Below, piece after piece: positions 56,124-64,000 of a stretch of 64,000 nt of DNA (its first letter is position 1; the number at the start of each line of letters is the position of its first letter). The stretch comes from Mantis religiosa (Eukaryota; Arthropoda; Insecta; Mantodea; Mantidae), in NCBI GenBank assembly GCA_030765055.1, contig JAUKNK010000057.1, forward strand, positions 2,736,001-2,800,000, read 5' to 3'. The notes below the pieces were generated by a model. It saw nothing but the letters and a program-made list of their open reading frames with translations. It was not told where the DNA came from and did no database searches. Made by a program: the position numbers and the translations under genes.

Positions 56124-59100
56124 CTGAAATGTTGCAGAACTTAGTATCATTTAGTACCATTTTGAAATTGTAAGACATAACTCAGAGATAAGTGGAAAGA
56201 AGCTACAAATAATGAATCTACCTACAAATATTTTAAATTAATCTGGAAGTGTACAGCCCAGTACTGTAATTTTTGTTCTACTCTAGAATGTGGTGAAGAA
56301 AGAGCAAGTAAACAACCCCACTGTCAGTCAATGCCCACAGCAAAGTAATCAACTATACCATTCAAAGATTCGATTATTTAATTACAACAATGAGAGTTCC
56401 AGTGTTATGCAAAAGGAAGGCAAAGACACAGCAAATCAAAGGAAAGTTAAAGATAAGTTAATGGAAAGGAATAATTGTAAAGTGAAATAACAGCCTTTGA
56501 AAGGGTGCTAATGACCATCGAGTTGAGCGCCCCTAAATTTTAATCATTATCTTCAAGTGTCACGAAACACTGCACTCATTTGCCTTTGCTGTCAGCTATC
56601 AATAGTGAGTGAAGGAAGTTTTGAATACTGGTTAACCTGAAAAAGTGTAACTGACAGGTCCTCATATTACGTTCTTGTTCTTTTGAGGAAGAAATAAAGA
56701 TATGAAAGAAGAGAATATGGACAGACTAAATCAGACTGAAAAATTCAATGTCATAGCCAGAATTTGAACACGGATCTCCCAGTCTGCGTCAGTTGCTGTA
56801 ACTATTGAGCTATTAAATTAATCCCATTATGACATTAGTTCTCCAATTGACTTGATATATATCAAGTAACTCCTTAATGGTGACTTATAACACCTAAGAA
56901 CCTAAGTCCAGGCTTTATAGTCAACCACTATTATCTGTCAGTCTGACTGAACCTATCCAGAATTTGGCCTACACACGGCTGGTGTGACAGAACAATTTAA
57001 CATTTAGATCTAATAGTAGCATAGCATCCACTCTGCCATCTAATATAATTTCCTATCTGCCTCCCCTTGTTGACCCCGCATATTATCATTGTCAATCTTC
57101 CTTTTCTTATCTACTTCTTTTTAACCTTCCAAAAAAACTTTCAGATATTTTTATTTCCTCCTGCAACAATTTTTAAAGCAATTAACTTGATTGAAATCTT
57201 TTGATGTTTCTCCTCCCATAGCACTAGTTCTCTACTCTTGTCAAGTAATGAATCGTACTTTCTGTTTCTCTACATAATTCACATATTCCTATTGTGCTTC
57301 TTAAGTACATTGATCCCAGTCTTATCCAGGACATTCCTTCCCCCGCTTGTCTATTGCATAGCTTTACATATCCTTTTTGTACTATTCCCCTTTAGATCAC
57401 AATAAAATTTAAAGATTTTTCTATTTTCTAGGCTTTCCCATATCTGTCTTTCAATATGCTCCATTGTGGTTGCAATTATATTCCATAAAATGTCTTCTTT
57501 TCTATTTTCTATATTCCATTTATCCTGAATTCATATTTCTTCCATAGCTCATTTCACTACTGACCACTATCTATTCCTGTTCCCTGCTTTCTTTTTTCAA
57601 GTATTTATAGCAAACTTTCAGGAGTTTTTCAAATATTATACCTGCTACTCAGGTTTTTCCTAATTCCACTAAGGAGCTAATCTCTTTACTATTACTTAAT
57701 TTTGACATTCTGCAGCAGAGACAAGGATATACCAACATACAGACCGATACAGAAAATGGATTTAGCAGCTTTGTAGGTATTGGTTCAAAAGTTTAATAAA
57801 GGAAAGGTGAATATTAGATATAAGATTAAATTGATCCTCTTTAGCCTCAACTGGTTACTTTTATCTCTCTTGTACTATTAATTACTAAATGCTTAGTGTC
57901 ATATGAAAACAGAAAGGTTTTACCACATATCTTGTAGCAGCTTATAAATTATTGAAATACTGGTAACATTTTGAGAAGTGCTTGATTATGAGCTGAAATT
58001 TAAATTTAATATCCCCTCTATGATAAACGAAAAGAAATTGGATCCGAATAAGCAAACATTCTGCACATTGTTGAAATCACACAGAATTCAAATGAATCGT
58101 TTAGTGGAGAAAGGAACTACGTCACTTTTTTTTTTTTAACATTTTAGGGTAGACAAAAATATTTATTTATTAACTTATTTTCTGAAGGTTCTGTTTTATG
58201 TATTCCGTATTACAGTACAGTAAATATATATAAATGCACCCAATTAATTCTTCATAATTATTGAAAAAACTGATTTTGAAAAAAAAATGCACTTAGTTTC
58301 TTTGTGTGCTTGATAAGTTTAGCAGATTAATATCTTTATTTACTTAAAGATATAGTTTTTTTACTACAATATTGATGTTCAGCATACTGAATACCATATT
58401 TGAACTGCATAAAACATAAAATGGAAAAGCACATTAACATTTGTAGTGCATCCAGAAATTCCGTAATTTATAAATTACTGTTATCTAGCTGGCTCCAGCT
58501 TTATGAGAACATTTGTATGCATTGGCAGCAAATAGAATGTATCTGTCAGACAACTATTAATAAATTGATGTGTTGCTATTATTCCAAACAAATTCCTTAA
58601 ATTGGGAAATAGCAAATGATTCTTTCTTATTCCTTGGAATATCCTTACCTGCTGTTTCCATAGAAATCACATTTTAGTAAAATTGTGGTAACCACTTGTT
58701 AATATTTGTAATTAGTATTCCAAAATATATGCAATATAACCCTGAAGATATGCACTAATGGAGTATCAAATAGTGCTAACATGCTACATTATAAGGGATC
58801 TCTTACTGCACTTAACCTAAGCCAGCAGCAGGAAATACTTTCTGTGACCTAAATCCTAATTAAATATATTAAATATGCAATGTTGTACTCACTCCTTTTT
58901 GCAAATCTGACAGAACACCACACCATTATTGTAGCTCAGACATGAATAATCCCATATCCATAGCTTATGTCAATGGTATTTTAGAAATTATTTCCTTCAG
59001 TATTTTGTCAATGTTACATGAACCACAACAAAGTAAGAACCTGAAAGTACATTTGCTCTTGCATAGTCAGGATGCACTGAACTGGATTGTTCTAGCACTA

Positions 59101-61131
59101 AGGTAGTTAAAGCGGAAACAATCATGAAGTGCTTCAAAACAACGAGATGATGAAAAGGATGCTCTTGCACTCACTGAAGCTGAAGAAAATGCAGATAAAG
59201 TAATGACTTAATTAAAATGTGGAACACTTCATGTAGTCTGAAGTGCTGCATTAGAAATGATTAACTCCTGTAAACCAAAGTAACTTTAACTTTGCCAACA
59301 GATCTAATAAAAATCCATAATGAAGACGACAAGAAACAGAATAATGTGCAGAATTAACATACAAGAAGCAAACACATGTATAAATAAAATCATGGATTGA
59401 CAATGTACACCAGTTCTCCAAAGATGTTGAAACTATCTTGAAGTGTAAAAAATTTGCATAGGGAAAAACAAATGTGACCAGAAATTTTAAACACACCTTC
59501 CTCCATGTAGCAGAAACAGCAAGTAACATATAAAGCAATCAAAGATAGGAACAACAACACGAAAATTGCATAATGTAAGCTACAACACATGTTCTTATAT
59601 GACGTTACTGCTAGTATGATATTGTAGTACTTTATAGCACAAAATACCTGAAAATAAGTGAACATTTACAGAACAGCTTTTAAGGTATATAGTTTCGTAT
59701 ATGCATTATTACAAATATAATTTGTTGTATTTTGTAGACCGAAACATGTTCAGTATGGGAATTTCTTTTGTCCCATATGATTTTGCTTAGAGCAAGTTCT
59801 ACAGTATATCTATTTGTATTAGTTCAAGAGCTCGATGACACATGTACTAAAACATAAATGCTGGAGTAAACATAAGAGTTATAGTTGAAAACTTAGGACT
59901 TACCTTGAGCATTTTATTGGAGGAAGGACCACATCCTGTAACACAATAATTCAAATGTATTACTTTCACACAAATATCTACATAGTGTTAAATGTACTGC
60001 TAAGATATTTACAAGATATGTAGAGACAGTATTTGATGTTTGATCTTGCAATAATGGGTACGAAAACCAAGTGGAGAAAGTATTTGTTTGCTTTAGAGAA
60101 CACAGAACTAGAAACAGAAATGTTTAATAAATCAGAATATATGAGCACTTACAAATATTAAGACAGGAACACAGACAGGAAAGAAAGGTTAACATGTTAG
60201 ATTCATTTACCCCAATAACACATTTGCTCATGTCATCAGTGAAGTAGCTAGTAGATTCCTCACTACAACCTGTACCTAGATTAATAATGATAATAATAAA
60301 GCAGTAAATGCAAATTGCTTATAGTATACAGGTCTCAAAAACGCAATCATATCTGAACATACTTAAACATAGATACTGTATCGTATTTAAAATGTAAAAC
60401 GCTGGAAGAGTGCCAATTGTCATTCCTTTTGAATACATACTTGTATGAAATGATATCCAAGATATCTATAAGGTTTTGGATCATACTCCAGGAGCTTATA
60501 GCTATGAGAGTCAGCTGATATGTACTGGGCATATGTTTAAAGGTTTATGACTGAGTTGACTGTTGTCTTTGAATCAGTGACTTCAGTTTACTCTTTATTT
60601 AAGCACAAAAGATTATAATATTCTGCAATAGTACATAATATATTGGTGACATTATTACAAAACATTGCTCAGTCTAACTCAGCAGGTTTCTATATAACTT
60701 ACCTTAGTATTATCACCAATTGATGAAGTTTCTGTTTCCAGCCACCAAGGTTCTTCCTTAATTTCTATTTTATTATCAATTTCATGAATACTGTGGTATT
60801 TCTTATCGATCATTACAGGATCCTCTAGAAGAAATTCTCCCTCATTCTGTGAACCAAGGTCTGAAAATAGAGTCTGTTGTTCAGTTTCTGATTTCCCATT
60901 TTTGTCGCAGTTGTTGCTCCATGTTGCAGTTTCGCTCTTAATCTGCTTGACAAGATCTTTGATAAAAGTAGTCTCTGATTTAATTTCTGTTTTGACTGTT
61001 ATCTCACAATCAGTGACATCATCGATGTTTGTGTTTGTTGCAACAACTTTGTGGAAGAACTCTCTCTCGTTCTGTGAGGCTGTATCGTCTTCAAGGGGAT
61101 TCTCTTCTTTGATTTCTATTTTCTCATCCAT
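54629..61131 (-). CDS. C2H2 zinc-finger protein, copy 2 (three coding exons, 14 fingers)
   Basis: Join of minus-strand exons 61131-60703, 59935-59904, 56123-54629: 1956 nt, 651 residues. The architecture equals copy 1: an acidic N-terminus with I/V-K-x-E motifs (residues 1-143), a microexon linker, a degenerate half-finger, then 14 C2H2 fingers (about 264-650) with H-E-G-K-K-P linkers. It is likely a nuclear DNA-binding regulator of unknown targets. No effector domain (KRAB, ZAD, BTB) is seen. Splice signals are canonical (donors AAG|GTAAGT, CAAG|GTAAGT; acceptors TACAG, TTTCAG). A further acceptor at 61180 implies an upstream untranslated exon. The start codon aligns with that of copy 1. With four more fingers and no terminal deletion, it is the better candidate for the functional gene. 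Confidence 0.82.
56497..56545 (+). repeat. LINE 3' terminus in intron 2
   Basis: GAAAGGGTGCTAATGACCAT then GAGTTGAGCGCCCCTAAAT, the same terminus as at 34496. Confidence 0.5.
56728..57000 (-). repeat. SINE A, diverged copy
   Basis: Reverse orientation. It keeps the frame of the family (AAAATTCAATGTCATAGCC, GACATTAGTTCTCCAATTGA, CCTAAGTCCAGGCTT) but is much more diverged than the trimer at 52.1 kb, so it is an older insertion. Confidence 0.6.
57060..57680 (-). pseudogene. Possible LINE C-terminal relic
   Basis: A broken minus-strand frame reads ERQIWESLENRKIFKFYCDL and DKTGINVLKKHNRNM, with stops where Cys residues might be expected. This loosely matches the end region of insect LINEs with a Cys-His motif. 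Weak. Confidence 0.25.
57681..58849. other. No recognisable feature
   Basis: AT-rich insertion within intron 2. A poly-T run lies near 58128-58137. Confidence 0.3.
59904..59935 (-). CDS. ZNF copy 2, 32-nt microexon
   Basis: Minus strand GATGTGGTCC...TGCTCAAG between TGTTACAG and GTAAGT. Encodes D-V-V-L-P-P-I-K-C-S plus two bases. Confidence 0.7.
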
Positions 61132-61179
61132 TTCAAACAGCTGTCGAATTGGATGTTGCTGTTATCTCCAGAAATAAAT
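60703..61179 (-). CDS. ZNF copy 2, exon with start codon
   Basis: Acceptor CTTCACAG before 61179, ATG at 61131, donor after 60703. The encoded segment keeps both S-Q-N-E-x-E-F modules (SQNEREFFHKVV, SQNEGEFLLEDPV) and ends S-S-I-G-D-N-T-K. Confidence 0.75.
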
Positions 61180-61857
61180 CTGTGAAGGACAAATCATATT
61201 TCATATACCAAAATCTATAAGTAAATTTAGCCATCAGCTTCAGGAATCTATCCATAATTGTTCAAACCACACTAAATACCACTGTTCTATTATCATACAA
61301 ACAACTTCTTGAAAAGTTGAACCAGACTTAGGAAACTCAAAGACATGAGAAGATCTCAAACTACAGACAGTTGTCTGTTCATGTCAATGCTATTAGGACT
61401 CCAGCTAACTTACTGAGATACTGTACCAACATTAAACCTTCTAATCTGTTCAAATGTCATGGATAAATATAAAAGCAATGTCAGTTATTTGATATAACTA
61501 AAACAAACTGCTATGTGACAATTACTAATATCATAGTTTGTATTCTGTTACTGTTGTTCTAAGGTTAAGGTGATATTTAAATTAAACAAGAAGGTTTAGT
61601 ACTACATGGCATAAAAGTTCTAGTAAAAAAACATCCACGGAGGTTTGGTATTTAGTGTTGTACAACTTTTTAATTTAACACTACAAGAACCAAGAATGCA
61701 AGAAAAGACTGAAACAATTTTGCTTAAGATTAAACAAATAAGTGATGTATTGTTATTAATCAACTCAATGGTACGAGGGCATATCAAATATAAATGGGAA
61801 GTTTGATATAACACTGTCGTTGGTAATAATTTTGAGGAGAAACTTTGTCAGTATGTT

Positions 61858-61878
61858 GGGGGGGGGGGGGGGGGGGGG
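61858..61878 (+). repeat. Run of 21 G
   Basis: Uninterrupted G21 within the mariner 5' region. The sister sequence near 23.98 kb has only a short G5 tract. It could form a G-quadruplex or be a sequencing or assembly trouble spot. Confidence 0.85.
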
Positions 61879-61954
61879 TTATCTACAGAGAGGGTACTGT
61901 GTGTGCACGCACTGCGGAGAATGGGGTTGGGAAATGACTGAGTAATAGCTACAC

Positions 61955-62740
61955 ATGTGTGTTACACAATGCATCATCCTCAGTTTTCTTGCAAAAAAGG
62001 ACACCAAGCTTTCGGAAAATTTTAGACAGCTCTGCGCACAGTTTGGGGAAGAAATAATTTGGAAGACTGGAGTGTATGAGTGGGCTAAATATTTTGTGGT
62101 GGGAAGAGAAGTTGTAGAAAATGAACCTCAAAGGAGGAGATCAGGGACAAGCATTACTGCAGATAACATTGCACCCATTTGTGACATTATTGAAGAAGAT
62201 CAGTGCATAAAGGAATCCGAAATTGGTTCTTTTTTTCACAAGGACAAGTTATGGAAGTATTTAATCATCCAAGATGAACTCCAATATAGAAAACTGTCTG
62301 CCGGATACGTGATTTGTGATGAAACATGGTGCATCATGACACAAAGCAAGCAAGCATGGAGTGACAGCGAGGAGACTAAGCAAGTCCGGTCGAGGTCAAA
62401 ACATGCCCATCTGCTGCAAAGCTGCTAGCATCCGTTTTCTGGGACCCCAGGGCATTTTGCATTTCTTCACTAATGAAGGACAATCAATGCAGCCTATTAC
62501 TGTCACATTTTGGATTCAGCAAAAGCTGCATATTGCAACAAGCAATGCTAAGAGCCAATCCGAAATGTCACTCTTCTGCATGAAAATGCGAGGCCACATA
62601 CTGCATTGGACACCTCTGGAACACCCTCCTTACAGTCCTTTAATTAGCATTTGTTTGGACCACTCAAAAAAGACCAAGCAGGACAGCGGATTGATGATGA
62701 CACAAGTGTACAAGGGTTCGTACTGGCAACTGGCTCTGCA
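61955..62740 (+). pseudogene. Mariner transposase, N-terminal and catalytic part
   Basis: A 157-codon frame (to 62428) has QFGEEIIWKTGVYEWAKYFV and REVVENEPQRRRSGTSITAD (the helix-turn-helix region), then VICDETWCI with the first catalytic Asp. An overlapping frame (62361-62807) carries GILHFFTNEGQS and HPPYSP, and in the third frame FGPLKKDQAGQRIDDD. Order and spacing are those of mariner transposases (DD34D), which cut and paste their own element. The second Asp region is damaged and at least two frameshifts are present. Confidence 0.7.
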
Positions 62741-63056
62741 GCAGACCAGCAGAAGACACGAGACGTCCAGGTTTACCTGGATGGAGTGTTTGCTGCCCAG
62801 CACCTAGCCGCTTTGTGCGGCTTTATCTGGGCAGTATAATAGAACTGTCTTGTGTCTCAGGCGATTGTCTTGGGCTGTGCTATGTCTAGCCTTAATGAGC
62901 GCCATTGCCCCGTGAGAGGTGTGCGCCCAGTGCTGACTGCGCTCTTCTGCCTGCCTAGGAAGCATCCGAGCACAGTCCGCTTGACAGGTTAGAGGGAAAG
63001 GAACTAATGTTCAGGAATCAGACTTACCAAGTGGAGCCGGAGGAAAGTGGCCCTGT

Positions 63057-63417
63057 TTAGTTCTGATTACCCAAAGCAACTTTGTGCAACCGGCAGCTTG
63101 GTCGGCGGCGAGGAACTCTGTGGTCGTAGCAACCAAGGGTGTTCACCAGGTTATTAGGATGGAAGTCTAGCATACTGTAGATGGTGCGGAATCTGTCCTG
63201 CACCATGTACACAATGTACGGGACTCCGGAAAAGGTGTGAAGGATGTGGGACGGGAATCTACGTCCGGAAGCATAGATCATTCGCAGTGCCCTGTTCTGG
63301 ACATACTGTAGTCTGCGGATAGTGGTCGGAACCGCTGATCCCCAGACTTCGCAGCCATACAGAATCAGGGGTATAATCGCCCGATACAGTCGCAGCTTGA
63401 GGTGCTTTGGCATGGTG
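63057..63417 (-). pseudogene. LINE C-terminal fragment nested in mariner
   Basis: A 118-codon minus-strand frame with KLRLYRAIIPLILYGCEVWG and RRLQYVQNRALRMIYASGRR, the post-RT segment typical of Jockey/CR1-like LINEs (compare RPIITYAAPVWGYAAKT at 47.9 kb). It ends with a stop at 63057, and a GC-rich tail to about 62.8 kb is probably its 3' untranslated region. 5'-truncated. Confidence 0.6.
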
Positions 63418-63467
63418 ACTTTAGTACAGAATACAACTGCCTGAGTGTTGCATGCCCTACTCTCCTT

Positions 63468-63545
63468 CTTCTTTCTATAAATATGGCATCAAAAACTTGC
63501 CAATTCAATGGAGAGAATGTGTATTGAAGGCAGAACACTATGTAT
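63468..63545 (+). pseudogene. Mariner transposase, C-terminal piece
   Basis: KYGIKNLPIQWRECVLKAEH matches the closing G-I-x-x-L-x-x-R-W-x-x-C-I/V region of mariner transposases. It is separated from the rest by the nested LINE fragment. Confidence 0.5.
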
Positions 63546-63631
63546 AAAAGTAATCTGTATATGAGCATTTTTGTTTGTTGATACAATAAATTTAAAAAAT
63601 TATTCCCATTTATATTTGATCCACCCTTGTA

Positions 63632-64000
63632 CTAAGTTGAGATTCAGTTAAAGATATTGTCCGACAAAAGTTGGGTGACTGAATGACAATGTAAAGTGTA
63701 AGAAACTCACATTGTCACTAGACTTTTTATCCAAATGCTGACTTACAATCACTTTTACAATTTGCAAATACACAGAATGAGCACATTAATCAAATGTTCC
63801 GTTATATCTCACAAACCTGTGCTGATGGAACTCCTACACATTCACTACTGACAGACCAATACCCAATAATTAAAACTCAACTGCTCCAGACAACTGATTC
63901 TTAACAACTCCGATACTCACTGGTACAATCATAACTAGCAACTCAACTGAACCTGACTTTACACCGCGTTTATAACCTGCCATTCACAAATTAAATGTTC
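63632..64000. other. No recognisable feature
   Basis: AT-rich end of the window. Nothing supported. Confidence 0.3.

Larger units (their letters stand above)
56124..59903 (-). other. ZNF copy 2, intron 2
   Basis: 56560-56740 and 58850-59903 align with the intron of copy 1. The roughly 2.1 kb between them are an insertion block (SINE A, LINE relic, unassigned DNA). A 96-codon frame (59538-59251) parallels one in copy 1. Confidence 0.5.
51930..61970 (-). repeat. Inverted segmental duplication, right arm
   Basis: Reverse-complement partner of 23930-32230. It is longer because of insertions: the SINE trimer (52126-52994), roughly 1.3 kb within 53.1-54.5 kb, and about 2.1 kb within intron 2 (56.74-58.85 kb). 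Confidence 0.8.
61774..63629 (+). mobile_element. Mariner element with TIRs, TA duplication and nested LINE
   Basis: The left end CGAGGGCATATCAAATATAA (61774) and the reverse complement of the right end, CAAGGGTGGATCAAATATAA (63629), are inverted repeats of about 28 bp. TA flanks both (61772-61773, 63630-63631). The interior holds a broken mariner transposase split by a LINE fragment near 62.8-63.4 kb. The part left of about 61970 is shared with the left duplication arm. Confidence 0.7.

Overview
This is a gene-poor, AT-rich stretch of animal nuclear DNA, almost certainly arthropod and most likely insect. Spliced genes with GT-AG introns, Penelope-like elements, mariner and hAT relics, Jockey-type LINEs, Ty3/Gypsy LTR elements and several tRNA-derived short repeats point that way. 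A cockroach or termite relative would fit, but I infer that from general resemblance only. I see no bacterial genes, rRNA, CRISPR array or convincing functional tRNA gene.

The only genes I would call real are two paralogous C2H2 zinc-finger genes lying tail to tail. ZNF copy 1 (+) has coding exons 24712-25140, 26565-26596 and 30278-31472 and predicts 551 residues with 10 fingers. ZNF copy 2 (-) has coding exons 61131-60703, 59935-59904 and 56123-54629 and predicts 651 residues with 14 fingers. In both, the exon lengths add up to an open frame across conserved splice sites, including a 32-nt microexon. They sit in the two arms of an inverted segmental duplication (about 23.93-32.23 kb against 61.97-51.93 kb). 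Comparing the arms shows later insertions with their empty sites, notably a Penelope fragment next to a splice acceptor in copy 1 and a SINE trimer beyond copy 2.

Left third (1-23.9 kb): mostly nested repeats. It holds four LTRs of related Gypsy families, a duplicated Tc1/mariner-like relic flanking one LTR, a perfect 114-bp inverted repeat, tRNA-derived SINE families here called A, B and C, and LINE endonuclease fragments. It also holds three Penelope-like element copies and a 3.6-kb DNA transposon with 32-bp terminal inverted repeats (10845-14479). That transposon carries a decayed protein of a TE-associated family resembling DUF7869, and a solo LTR with a 4-bp target duplication is nested in it. 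A second decayed copy of the same protein lies at 7.2-7.8 kb.

Middle (32-52 kb): a hAT (TTF/DUF4371-type) fragment; a complete but dead, GC-rich Gypsy element on the minus strand with both LTRs (38383-43589); a Jockey-type LINE (46.4-48.2 kb); a 5'-truncated RNase H-bearing LINE flanked by CA microsatellites (49.8-50.65 kb); and a direct duplication of about 0.4 kb (35.7 and 44.2 kb).

Right end (52-64 kb): the second duplication arm, then a mariner element with terminal inverted repeats and TA target duplication (61774-63629) containing a nested LINE fragment. Part of the same mariner lies at the matching edge of the left arm. No functional pathway links these genes. The biology here is a young zinc-finger gene pair evolving in a transposon-dense neighbourhood.
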